A stretch of 64,000 nt of DNA from Bacteroides stercoris ATCC 43183 (lineage in GTDB: Bacteria; Bacteroidota; Bacteroidia; Bacteroidales; Bacteroidaceae): the NCBI RefSeq assembly GCF_025147325.1, contig NZ_CP102262.1, positions 3,906,001 through 3,970,000 of the forward strand. The letters are read 5' to 3'. Positions 45,790 to 54,470 of the stretch are shown here, piece after piece. The first letter of the stretch is position 1. The number at the start of each line of letters is the position of its first letter. The translations under genes were made by a program, and so were the position numbers. The notes under the pieces were generated by a model, which ran no database searches, was not told the DNA's origin, and saw nothing but the letters and a program-made list of their open reading frames with translations.

Positions 45790-48270
45790 ATGAAAACAAG
45801 ACTCGCAGTAATCGGGATATTATGCGTGTTGTTAATACCTGCATATGCCAATAATCCGTTACGAAAAGCTCCCTATCCGCAACAAGACAATATTATCTAT
45901 TTGAACCCAGCACCATTATTGGTACCGCCAAGTATGAAACAGTCGGATTATCTACAATTCAACCTCTCGCAGGACAAGAACTTTAAAGGGGACAATGACA
46001 TATTATCCAAGCCAGTGCCCTGGTGCATGTTCAATCCGCATAAAATATTGGACACAGGACTCTGGTACTGGCGTTTCCGTTCGGTCAGCAAGACCGGTGA
46101 AGAGATGCCTTGGAGCAAGACATACAGTTTTACTGTAGAAGAAAGCACTCCACGGTTTGCAACTCCTCCGTTCGAAGTATTCCTGAACAACATTCCTAAA
46201 AACAGTCCGCGTATCTATTGCTTTCTGAATGACCGGTTGGAGGATGCACGGAAAAATGTACGTTCCAATCCGGAATTTGAAGTGATGATTGACGATGCCC
46301 GCAGTGCGCTTGCCATGGACTTCAGCACCGATACGCAACCGTACAAGCATGTTTTTGCCATGTCTGAAAACTTTGATAAACTGAACACTGCCTATCAGAT
46401 GTTACAGTACAATCTTTATGTAGAGAAAATGCTGGCCAACGTACGTTGTCTGCTGAAACAGAATCCGACAAAGAATTTTATGGGCAACGACTTCAAGGCT
46501 GGCGAACTGGTCTACTTATTGGCGGCTACTTATGAGAATTTTTATGACCGCTTTACGGCTCAGGAACGCCAGAGGATAGAAGAAATTGTGATGAAGGTAC
46601 TGGACTTCTATTATAAGGACCGCCTTTTGGGACGTACTGAGAATATGTTTTTCGATGAACACATCTGGCAATTCGAAATACGCCGTTTCTTACAAGCCTC
46701 GTTAGTGATGTATGACAAATATCCTGCTGCAAAAGAATACCTGGAATACTATTATGAACTTTGGAATACACGCGGACCGGGTACAGGTTTCAATCGCGAC
46801 GGGGCATGGCACAATGGCGCCAACTATTTCAGCGCCAACGCTGTCAGTCTGTGTTATCTTCCCACACTATTCAGTTATCTCACCGGATTTGATTTTCTGC
46901 AACATCCCTGGTATAAAAATGCAGGAATCGGTACTGCGTATACCTGGCTTCCGGGTTCCTTAAGTGCCGGATTCGGCGACGGGCACGAAAAAAGGAACGG
47001 CAAGCCTTTGCGTATCCGAAGTGCCTTTGCCGATTTTCTGGCCCGCACCACCAATGACCCGTATGCCGCCTGGTATTCAGCCGCTAACAACCGATACAAT
47101 ACCGAATCTGAAACCCGCCTTTACCGTCTTGCCTCCGGCAAGCAACGTCCTGCCGATTGCGAACTGCCGGCAGATGCGCCAAAGGCTGTCTGGTTCAGAG
47201 ATTGCGGTGAAATGGTAGCCAACAGCAATTTGAGAGATTTAAAAAAGAATGTCAGCCTAAGTTTCCGTTCCAGCCCTTTCGGTTCGGGCAACCACACGCA
47301 CTCCAATCAGAATGCGTTCAATCTGCATTATGGCGGGGAAGCGGTTTACCATGCCGTAGGCCATTATATGAATTTTTCCGATCCACATAATCTGCTGTCT
47401 TATCGCAATACCCGCGCCCATAACACCCTACTAATAAACGGTATCGGCCAACCTTTTACGCCCGATGCCTACGGATACATTGTGCGCATGTTCAACGGCG
47501 ACAATATCTCTTATGCCTTGGGGGACGCCTCGGCGGCATACTGTGGCATCAGTGACATCCGCCTGTGGAAAAACAGTTTCAAGAAGTATCACCTGACACA
47601 AACTCCAGAAAACGGTTTCGGTGAAACGCCATTGAAGAAATACCGCCGTCATATTTTTCTGTTGCATCCCAACAAGGTGGTTATCTACGACGAACTGGAA
47701 GCCAGTGAAAAGGTACATTGGGACTGGTTGCTGCATAGTCCTGTAAAATTCGATATAAATCCAGTCACAGCCACGCTCACAACCGTAAACAAAGAAAAAG
47801 GATTCACTTCTGTTGCCCAACTGTTTAGTGGGCAAAAAGCGACTATTACCCAGACGGATAAATTTGCAGCGCCTCCGAATGACGCAGACGCCCAGCGTGG
47901 TGAGGACTTCACTGCTCCCTGGTCGCTTACTGCAAGCTTCGGACCGAGCAAGAGCAACCGCATACTTACCATTATTCAGGTTGAAGCCGATGGTATGCAG
48001 GCAGTACAAATCATGAAAGAAGGCAATGCTTTCCGATGCGGTGAATGGACTATCGAAGCCGAACTGGATGCAAAGCGTCCGGGGCGTCTGTACATCCGTA
48101 ATAACCGGAACAATGCAGTATTCAGTTATGGAAACAAAAAACCGGAAATAAATGGAGAGACTTATTCGTGTAAAGAGAAAGACGCTTCTGTCCTGTTTGA
48201 TAGTATTAATGGAAAATGGGAAACTCAGGAAATGAGTGACCAGAGAATACAGACAATGGGAAAATGGTAA
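45790..48270 (+). CDS. heparinase II/III-type lyase E (DUF4962 type, altered active-site Asn)
   Basis: The 826-residue secreted lyase (signal peptide to about PAYA) is the closest relative of lyase D, with the same order of N-terminal beta domain, helical toroid and C-terminal beta domain. WHNGANYF keeps the putative catalytic Tyr and GNHTHSNQN keeps the His of the third motif. The second motif reads ENMFFDEHIW where the other four have E(N/T)HIxDNHxW: Glu290 replaces the presumed charge-neutralising Asn and Met replaces the first His, while His291 remains. It may act on a different uronate epimer or have lost activity. It is separated from lyase D by the SusCD2 genes and the HU/VirE unit. 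Confidence 0.85.
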   Translation: MKTRLAVIGILCVLLIPAYANNPLRKAPYPQQDNIIYLNPAPLLVPPSMKQSDYLQFNLSQDKNFKGDNDILSKPVPWCMFNPHKILDTGLWYWRFRSVSKTGEEMPWSKTYSFTVEESTPRFATPPFEVFLNNIPKNSPRIYCFLNDRLEDARKNVRSNPEFEVMIDDARSALAMDFSTDTQPYKHVFAMSENFDKLNTAYQMLQYNLYVEKMLANVRCLLKQNPTKNFMGNDFKAGELVYLLAATYENFYDRFTAQERQRIEEIVMKVLDFYYKDRLLGRTENMFFDEHIWQFEIRRFLQASLVMYDKYPAAKEYLEYYYELWNTRGPGTGFNRDGAWHNGANYFSANAVSLCYLPTLFSYLTGFDFLQHPWYKNAGIGTAYTWLPGSLSAGFGDGHEKRNGKPLRIRSAFADFLARTTNDPYAAWYSAANNRYNTESETRLYRLASGKQRPADCELPADAPKAVWFRDCGEMVANSNLRDLKKNVSLSFRSSPFGSGNHTHSNQNAFNLHYGGEAVYHAVGHYMNFSDPHNLLSYRNTRAHNTLLINGIGQPFTPDAYGYIVRMFNGDNISYALGDASAAYCGISDIRLWKNSFKKYHLTQTPENGFGETPLKKYRRHIFLLHPNKVVIYDELEASEKVHWDWLLHSPVKFDINPVTATLTTVNKEKGFTSVAQLFSGQKATITQTDKFAAPPNDADAQRGEDFTAPWSLTASFGPSKSNRILTIIQVEADGMQAVQIMKEGNAFRCGEWTIEAELDAKRPGRLYIRNNRNNAVFSYGNKKPEINGETYSCKEKDASVLFDSINGKWETQEMSDQRIQTMGKW

Positions 48271-48421
48271 GAATACACATAATGATAACTATACCAATGT
48301 GATTTCAAAACATATCCCATCTATATTTAAAACTCAGTCATGAAAATAATAATAATCGATATTAGACGTTTTTGAAATATAATCAAACAAATTCAAAACA
48401 GAACAAGGCAATAATGCAAGT

Positions 48422-48469
48422 CCTTTCAACACTAGCGCACTTCGTTCTACAAAGTTCCCGTTACTTTTG
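48422..48469 (+). promoter_or_regulatory. promoter of the fucosidase gene with shared upstream box
   Basis: A perfect -7 element TACTTTTG lies at 48462-48469, 47 bases before the ATG. CCTTTCAACA begins at 48422, exactly 40 bases upstream of it; the same ten bases occur 40 bases upstream of the GH88 -7 element (50891). Both boxes continue to a GCAC. No TTTG -33 box is seen. Confidence 0.5.
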
Positions 48470-48515
48470 CACATAAATTATTATTAATCTATATCAAAAA
48501 AAACACTTATCTACG

Positions 48516-49925
48516 ATGAAGAAAAGATTTTTATCCTTAATTGCAGGAACCTGTCTGTCTGTTACACTCTTTGCACAAAACAACTTTATCACCAAAGAAC
48601 ATGGATTCGTACACGGAATTTCAAAAGAATATGAATGGCCCACCGATCCTGAAGTGCTGAAAAAATTAGAACAATGGCAAGACCTTAAATTCGGTATCAT
48701 GTTCCATTGGGGAATATACTCGGTGCCCGGTATCTCAGAGTCATGGGCTTTATGCTCAGAAGATAGATTTACCGACCGCCGAAAAAAGATACTCCCGGGA
48801 GCCACTTATGGTGACTTCAAAAAATGGTATTGGGGATTAGCAGAATCTTTTAATCCTACCAAATTCGAACCGACGGAATGGGCAGCCATCATGAAAGATG
48901 CCGGATTCAAATATTTAATATTTACGACCAAACATCATGACGGTTTCTGTATGTTCGACTCTAAATATACAGATTATAACATTGCACAAGGTCCTTATAA
49001 AAACGGGAAATACAAAAATGTAGCCTATCATCTGTTCAATGCTTTCCGTCAACAAGGTTTTATGATTGGTGCTTACTTTTCCAAACCGGACTGGCACTGT
49101 GAATATTATTGGGATCCTGCGCTTTCCACTCCAACCCGTAATCCAAACTATGACATCCAAAAATATCCTGAAAAATGGACTAAATATCAACAATACACCG
49201 CCAATCAAATTGACGAGCTCATGTCAAACTATGGCAGAATAGATATTCTTTGGTTAGACGGCGGTTGGGTCAGAAAGGACAAAGGACAAGACATCAAATT
49301 GGATGAAATCGTAGATAATGCACGCAAAAAACAACCGGGACTGATTGCCGTAGACAGAACGATTCCCGGAAGAAATGAAAATTATCAGACACCGGAACTA
49401 AATGTACCCAAAACACAACAGACACACCCATGGGAAAGCTGCATCACACTGGCAAATTCATGGGGTTGGAACCCAACTCCTAAATACAAATCCGTCAACC
49501 GGATTATCAATACATTAGCAGAAATTACTGCTAAAGGCGGCTGCCTAGCCTTGAACGTAGGTCCTACCGGTGAAGGCGTCATTGAAGAAGAAGCAATCAT
49601 AAGATTGAAACAGATAGGAGAATGGCTAAGGAAAAACGGAAAAGCTATTTATGCAACCCGTATCACTCCCAACTACAATTATGGCAATGTATGGTTCACC
49701 GCCAATAAGGATAGAAAAACACTATATGCCATTTATGCGCTTCCCGAAGGAGAAAAACTTCCGGCAAGCATTGAATGGGAAGGTAATGAACCAAGTGGCA
49801 AAATGACATTACTGCAAAACGGGAAACAGGTAAAATACACTTGTGAAAACGGAAAAGTAACAGTTATATTGCCACAAGGATTAAAAAATGAAGCATTAGC
49901 TTTCAGCTTTAGAGTGAAAAAATAG
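48516..49925 (+). CDS. GH29 alpha-L-fucosidase
   Basis: The 469-residue secreted enzyme (signal peptide ending LFAQ) is a retaining alpha-L-fucosidase with a TIM-barrel and a C-terminal beta domain. Diagnostic segments are KFGIMFHWGIYSVPG, FTTKHHDGFCMFDSKYTDYN, and GRIDILWLDGG with the nucleophile Asp248. GGCLALNVGPTGEGVI is the conserved end of the barrel. It removes terminal fucose from an oligosaccharide, probably in the periplasm. Its presence points to a fucosylated substrate for this locus, unusual for animal glycosaminoglycans. The gene is more AT-rich than the adjacent lyase and has its own promoter. Confidence 0.93.
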   Translation: MKKRFLSLIAGTCLSVTLFAQNNFITKEHGFVHGISKEYEWPTDPEVLKKLEQWQDLKFGIMFHWGIYSVPGISESWALCSEDRFTDRRKKILPGATYGDFKKWYWGLAESFNPTKFEPTEWAAIMKDAGFKYLIFTTKHHDGFCMFDSKYTDYNIAQGPYKNGKYKNVAYHLFNAFRQQGFMIGAYFSKPDWHCEYYWDPALSTPTRNPNYDIQKYPEKWTKYQQYTANQIDELMSNYGRIDILWLDGGWVRKDKGQDIKLDEIVDNARKKQPGLIAVDRTIPGRNENYQTPELNVPKTQQTHPWESCITLANSWGWNPTPKYKSVNRIINTLAEITAKGGCLALNVGPTGEGVIEEEAIIRLKQIGEWLRKNGKAIYATRITPNYNYGNVWFTANKDRKTLYAIYALPEGEKLPASIEWEGNEPSGKMTLLQNGKQVKYTCENGKVTVILPQGLKNEALAFSFRVKK

Positions 49926-49991
49926 GCAATATATCCACGTCCTAACACAGCTTCAGGAATTAAAGTAATATATCATTTATAAATATTTGGT

Positions 49992-49999
49992 TATCTTTG
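49992..49999 (+). promoter_or_regulatory. -7 element of the DUF6250-like gene
   Basis: TATCTTTG matches the consensus exactly, 121 bases before the ATG at 50120. No -33 TTTG is found at the right distance, and the implied leader is long. Confidence 0.4.
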
Positions 50000-50119
50000 T
50001 CAAAAGAAAAGATACAGATTATAAAGAAGATGACAATCACTACCCAACATGAAGCATTTCATCTTATGTGTTACTTGTAACTACTATCTGAATATCAACT
50101 GTAAACTAAAGTAATATTT

Positions 50120-50809
50120 ATGACAAAAAGCTCTTTTCACAAATTACTATTGGGAAGTGTACTGATGTTACTTCCTTTCACGGTTCAGGCACAGGTCGTT
50201 TTAAAGAACTGGACCATCGAAGACCACTCCGGAAAAGTAAAAATCCTTGTATCAAGCGATACGCTGGAAATTACCGCACCCGACGGTCTTACACTTTGGT
50301 ACAACCAACGCCTTACCGGTGATTATGAAATCGGCTATCGTGTGAAGATGCTGATGCAAGGCGGAAAATACGACCGCCTCAGCGACCTGAACTGCTTTTG
50401 GGGCGCCAATGACCCAGAATACCCCGACAATCTCTTCGCACGCAGCGAATGGCGAAACGGAATTTTCCAACATTATAAAACACTAAGCCTGTTTTATGTG
50501 GGATATGGCGGAAACCACAACTCCACTACCCGTTTCCGCCAGTACTTTGCCAAAGCGGCGGATACCAGTGATGCCATAGCCCGCCCCGTAATCAAAGAAT
50601 ATACGGACAAGGCGCACTTGCTGATTCCCAATAAATGGTACGACATCAAAATCCGTGTGGAAAAAGGAATCACAACTTACAGTGTCAACGGCGAGGAGCT
50701 GTTCCGACTGCCGGTTAAAAAGAATGAGGGAGACGGATATTTCGGACTCCGCCTATTGGAAAACCACACACTATTTACAGGCTTTCAGGTAAAAAGCCTG
50801 AAGAGGTAA
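50120..50809 (+). CDS. secreted DUF6250-like protein (concanavalin-like fold)
   Basis: The 229-residue precursor has signal peptide ending TVQAQ and an all-beta body: VVLKNWTIEDHSGKVKIL, DGLTLWYNQRLTGDYEIGYRV, LNCFWGANDPEYPD, WYDIKIRVEKGITTYSVNGEELFR and a last strand YFGLRLLENHTLFTGFQVKSL. This is the shape of a laminin-G/concanavalin-like jelly roll and matches the family I know as DUF6250, which I recall from Bacteroidetes polysaccharide loci. It may be a carbohydrate-binding module or an uncharacterised lyase or hydrolase; no catalytic pair can be named. It lies between the fucosidase and GH88 genes. Confidence 0.65.
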   Translation: MTKSSFHKLLLGSVLMLLPFTVQAQVVLKNWTIEDHSGKVKILVSSDTLEITAPDGLTLWYNQRLTGDYEIGYRVKMLMQGGKYDRLSDLNCFWGANDPEYPDNLFARSEWRNGIFQHYKTLSLFYVGYGGNHNSTTRFRQYFAKAADTSDAIARPVIKEYTDKAHLLIPNKWYDIKIRVEKGITTYSVNGEELFRLPVKKNEGDGYFGLRLLENHTLFTGFQVKSLKR

Positions 50810-50890
50810 ATGCAATGCTTTCACCCAAGAAAATACAGAATTAAAACAGTATTCGACAAAAGTAACATACCTTTAAACTACACCCAAACA

Positions 50891-50938
50891 CCTTTCAACA
50901 ATCCTGCACAGGATATTTCACGAATATCCATATTTTTG
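50891..50938 (+). promoter_or_regulatory. promoter of the GH88-lyase F operon with dyad and shared box
   Basis: The -7 element TATTTTTG is at 50931-50938. CCTTTCAACA at 50891-50900 lies 40 bases upstream, as in front of the fucosidase gene. A 7-bp dyad GGATATT-TCACG-AATATCC (50911-50929) occupies the -33 position, a plausible regulator site. Confidence 0.5.
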
Positions 50939-50971
50939 CCGGTGAACAAAAATCACTAAATACTTACTGAT

Positions 50972-52240
50972 ATGAAAAGAAACTCTCTGTTGCTTGCAAC
51001 CGCTCTGCTCATAGGCATGACAGGCTGCAAAAACACTCCGGTCCAGAAAGAAGCCTGGATAAGCAACGCACTCGATGCCGCTTCCTATCAGTTGAAATCA
51101 ACCGCCGAGGAACTCTCCGGAACAAACAAGTTCCCACGTTCCATATATTCCGGCTATGATGTAAACTTTCTTGATACTCAGTTGCAGCGCGAGAACAAAG
51201 CATACATCGACTCTTTACACCCCAATCCCGAAGCCCTGCAATTAGGACAAAAACGTCTTTGCGGCATTGCCGACTGGACCAGCGGGTTCTTCCCCGGAAG
51301 CCTTTGGTATGCCTATGAACTGACCGGTGATGAAGAGTTGAAAAAACGTGCCATCGAATATACCAACATCCTGAACCCGATACGTGAGCTGAAAGGTACC
51401 CATGACGTGGGCTTTATGATGAATTGCAGCTATGGCAATGCCCTCCGCCTCGCCCCTAACGACACCATTAAAGCCGTACTCGTAGAAACAGCGGATAATC
51501 TGTGCGCCCGTTTCAACCCGGAAATCGGTTGTATACGCTCGTGGGACTTCGGTGCGTGGAACTTCCCCGTAATCATTGACAATATGATGAACCTGGACCT
51601 GCTGTTCAACGTATATAAGCTGACAGGAGATGAGAAGTATAAGAATGTGGCTGTAAAGCATGCACAAACCACTATGAAAAACCACTTCCGTCCGGACTAC
51701 ACCTCCTATCACGTGGTCAGCTATAACAATGACGGAAGCGTGGAAATCAAACAGACACACCAGGGTAAAAATGCAGAATCGGCCTGGTCGCGCGGCCAAG
51801 CGTGGGGAGTATACGGCTACACTTCCTGCTATCGCGAAACCCGGGACACGGCTTTCCTGCAGGAAGCCGTTCACATTGCAGACATGATTATGGAACGTGT
51901 AAAGACGGACGACCTGATTCCTTACTGGGACTATGATGCCCCGGCAGGTGAAAAGACTCCGCGTGATGCGTCTGCCGCGGCTGTCACGGCATCTGCCTTC
52001 CTGGAGCTCAGCACATTTGTGCCCGACGGCAAAAAATATTCCGACTATGCCGAAACAATCCTGAAAAACTTGTCCGGTCCGAAATATCTGGCAGCCAAAG
52101 GCAGCAATCAAGGTTACGTGCTGATGCATTCCACCGGCTCACTGCCGCATGGCTCTGAAATAGACGTACCGCTGAACTACGCGGATTACTACTATATGGA
52201 AGCATTAAAAAGATACATCGATTTGAAAAATAAAGGGTAA
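50972..52240 (+). CDS. GH88 unsaturated glucuronyl hydrolase
   Basis: The 422-residue precursor has a lipoprotein-type signal (MTGC, Cys19). GH88 enzymes hydrolyse the 4,5-unsaturated uronate left at the non-reducing end by polysaccharide lyases, using water addition to the double bond. Landmarks are ADWTSGFFPGSLWYAYELTG, THDVGFMMNCSYGNALRL (Asp145), VIIDNMMNLDLLFN (Asp203), WSRGQAWGVYGY and HGSEIDVPLNYADYYYMEAL. It therefore completes the work of the lyases in this locus. It is a paralogue of the GH88 gene cut at the right edge of the window. Lyase F starts 16 bases downstream, so the two form an operon. Confidence 0.93.
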   Translation: MKRNSLLLATALLIGMTGCKNTPVQKEAWISNALDAASYQLKSTAEELSGTNKFPRSIYSGYDVNFLDTQLQRENKAYIDSLHPNPEALQLGQKRLCGIADWTSGFFPGSLWYAYELTGDEELKKRAIEYTNILNPIRELKGTHDVGFMMNCSYGNALRLAPNDTIKAVLVETADNLCARFNPEIGCIRSWDFGAWNFPVIIDNMMNLDLLFNVYKLTGDEKYKNVAVKHAQTTMKNHFRPDYTSYHVVSYNNDGSVEIKQTHQGKNAESAWSRGQAWGVYGYTSCYRETRDTAFLQEAVHIADMIMERVKTDDLIPYWDYDAPAGEKTPRDASAAAVTASAFLELSTFVPDGKKYSDYAETILKNLSGPKYLAAKGSNQGYVLMHSTGSLPHGSEIDVPLNYADYYYMEALKRYIDLKNKG

Positions 52241-52256
52241 AGAATACATTCCGCAA

Positions 52257-54221
52257 ATGTCAAAAATAAAAAGCCTGTTACTGGCAAGTTCATTATGTAT
52301 CGCAACTGTCTGTATCAATTTTCCCGCCCACGCAACCGAAAGGCATCTTCTTGAACAGACCGTTTCCTATGAGGAATTGGGCAATGTACTCCGCTACCGG
52401 CAAAGCTGGGTGGACTATCCCGCCTATACCGACCGTAAATCCTGGAAAGAGAAAACAGCCCCCGAAATGAGGGAGCTTATCATCAGGAACGGCGAACGCG
52501 CCCTGAAACACGAATGGAAACCGGACCTTGCCTCCGACTACCTTGCCTTTAAGCGCACCGGCGAAATCCGCACCGGACGCGCCAACCACAAAGCCCTGCA
52601 AGCCTTGACCCTCGCAGAACTGGTAGAGGGACAAGGCAGATTTATGGATGCTATCATAGACGGTGTATGGTTTCTGTGCGAGACGTCCTGGATACACTCG
52701 GCACACCTCGGCTTTCAGAAAGACCGCTCCGGACTGCCCGACAGGCATGAACCGACCATCGAACTGGTAGTGGCCGACATCGGCGCGCAAATGGCATGGA
52801 CTTACTATTTCCTGAAAGACGAATTCGACAAGGTGAGCCCGCTGATTAACGAACGGATTATCGAGGAAGTCAACAGAAACCTGATAAACCCCTACTTCGC
52901 ACGGGATGATTACTGGTGGATGGGATTCGGCGGCCAGCAGGTAAATAACTGGAATCCGTGGATTAACTACAACGTGCTGCAAGCCCTGATGCTGATAGAG
53001 AAAGACCCGGAACGTGTGCGGCAAGGAGTCTGGAAGCTGATGAAATCCACTGATTTCTTTTTCAGCATGTATCACGAGGACGGAGCCTGCGACGAGGGTC
53101 CCACCTATTGGAGCGGGGCTTCCGGCTATGCCCTGAAGTTTCTGGATTTGCTGGCTAAAGTAACCGGAAACAAGGTGAACATATTCAACGCTCCCCTCCT
53201 GCGCAATATGGCGCAATACATTTACCGGGTACACATCGGCGACAACTATTTTGTAAACTTCGCCGACTCCGCACCCAAAGTAAGTCCAAGCCCGGGTATC
53301 CTCTACCGGTACGGCGAACTGACCGGAGACCCCGCCATGATGAAATTCGCCTCATTCATGGCACAGCAAAACCAAAGTTTCAAGGACGGGGTAAACGGAT
53401 ATTTCGCTTCTGCCCTGGACGAGCTTTTTATGTACAAAGACATCATCGACCATCCGCAAGGCGAACCGCTTACCGGCACTTATTGGTTTAAAGACACCCA
53501 AATCTGCGTGGCACGCGACACCGAAGGCAAAAGCGACGGCTTCTTCTTCGCAGCGAAAGGCGGAAACAATCAGGAAAGCCATAACCACAACGATGTGGGG
53601 TCGTGCATCCTTTACTACAATGCCCTGCCGGTGCTTATCGATGCAGGCGTAGGTACTTATACCCGACAGACTTTCGGACCGGAGCGGTACACGATATGGA
53701 CCATGCAGTCCGATTATCACAACCTACCCCTCATCAACGGAACCCCGCAGAAGAACGGCCGGGAGTTTGCCGCACACAACCAGCAATACAAAGCCACCGC
53801 CAAAACCGTATCCTACCAGGTGGACATTGCCCGTGCCTATCCGCAGGAAGCAAATGTAAAAAGCTGGATTCGCAACTATACGCTGCACAGGAAAAAGGAT
53901 TTCACAATCACCGACAAATGGAAACTTTCGGCATGCAACGAACCGAGTGTATTAAACCTGATGACCTGCTGCGAAGTCGAAATCGACCGCAACAAAAACA
54001 TTACTCTGACAGGAGAGGCAGGTAGGTTCAAAGTGGAATACGATAAAAAACTCTTATCGCCCGCAACGGATACCGTCGAACTGACCGATCCGAAATTAAT
54101 CCACTCCTGGAACCGGAAAAAGCTGACGCGCATCCGTTTCACAATTGTGTCGCAACAAATTTCCGGTGAAAGCAAACTGGTGATAAGGAAGGCTCAGTAT
54201 CATAAGACCTTGAACGATTGA
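52257..54221 (+). CDS. heparinase II/III-superfamily lyase F (distinct family)
   Basis: The 654-residue secreted protein has signal peptide ending AHA-TE, an (alpha/alpha) toroid (about 40-390) with WWMGFGGQQVNNWNPWINYNVLQAL and DEGPTYWSGASGYALKF, and a C-terminal heparinase II/III beta domain with NNQESHNHNDVGSCILYYN (His442, His444, Asp446) and DAGVGTYTRQTFG. It does not share the N-terminal domain of lyases A-E. In this superfamily (PL12, PL15, PL17, PL21 and the newer PL33-PL37 group) Asn, Tyr and His residues drive beta-elimination; the NNWNPW and SHNHND motifs supply them here. Exolytic action paired with the co-transcribed GH88 is likely. I cannot fix the PL number without a database comparison. 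Confidence 0.8.
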   Translation: MSKIKSLLLASSLCIATVCINFPAHATERHLLEQTVSYEELGNVLRYRQSWVDYPAYTDRKSWKEKTAPEMRELIIRNGERALKHEWKPDLASDYLAFKRTGEIRTGRANHKALQALTLAELVEGQGRFMDAIIDGVWFLCETSWIHSAHLGFQKDRSGLPDRHEPTIELVVADIGAQMAWTYYFLKDEFDKVSPLINERIIEEVNRNLINPYFARDDYWWMGFGGQQVNNWNPWINYNVLQALMLIEKDPERVRQGVWKLMKSTDFFFSMYHEDGACDEGPTYWSGASGYALKFLDLLAKVTGNKVNIFNAPLLRNMAQYIYRVHIGDNYFVNFADSAPKVSPSPGILYRYGELTGDPAMMKFASFMAQQNQSFKDGVNGYFASALDELFMYKDIIDHPQGEPLTGTYWFKDTQICVARDTEGKSDGFFFAAKGGNNQESHNHNDVGSCILYYNALPVLIDAGVGTYTRQTFGPERYTIWTMQSDYHNLPLINGTPQKNGREFAAHNQQYKATAKTVSYQVDIARAYPQEANVKSWIRNYTLHRKKDFTITDKWKLSACNEPSVLNLMTCCEVEIDRNKNITLTGEAGRFKVEYDKKLLSPATDTVELTDPKLIHSWNRKKLTRIRFTIVSQQISGESKLVIRKAQYHKTLND

Positions 54222-54273
54222 TAATCATTGATTTCATAATCTCTCCCCTAAGTTCATCCTGACGTACGGGCAT

Positions 54274-54335
54274 AAAAAAAGGAGTACCGCTGTACTCCAA
54301 CCTTTGTTAACCTTAAATCTAATACTATGAAAAAC
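54274..54335 (-). ncRNA. short RNA gene (~62 nt) with consensus promoter and terminator
   Basis: On the minus strand a textbook promoter, TTTG (54372-54369), 19 bases, TATCTTTG (54349-54342), predicts a start near 54335. The transcript runs through AAGGTTAACAAAGGTT and ends in the stem GGAGTAC-AGCG-GTACTCC (54298-54281) plus seven T. No start codon with a usable frame is present. The layout resembles a multicopy small-RNA type I recall from Bacteroides intergenic regions. It lies downstream of mutB on the same strand, beyond mutB's own terminator, and is antisense to the 3' trailer of lyase F. Confidence 0.65.
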
Positions 54336-54412
54336 ACATTGCAAAGATACGGACATTTGCTAAATCTGCAAATTATCCAAGAAAAAAAGTATGTTTTATA
54401 ACACAGATTAAG

Positions 54413-54452
54413 AAAAAAGGACGGATATGCAAACGCACACCGTCCTTTTTTT
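54413..54452. terminator. bidirectional terminator after mutB
   Basis: AAAAAAGGACGG (54413-54424) pairs with CCGTCCTTTTTT (54440-54451). Symmetric A and T runs let it act on both strands; mutB ends 19 bases away on the minus strand. Confidence 0.75.
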
Positions 54453-54470
54453 AACATTTATCGTTGCGGA

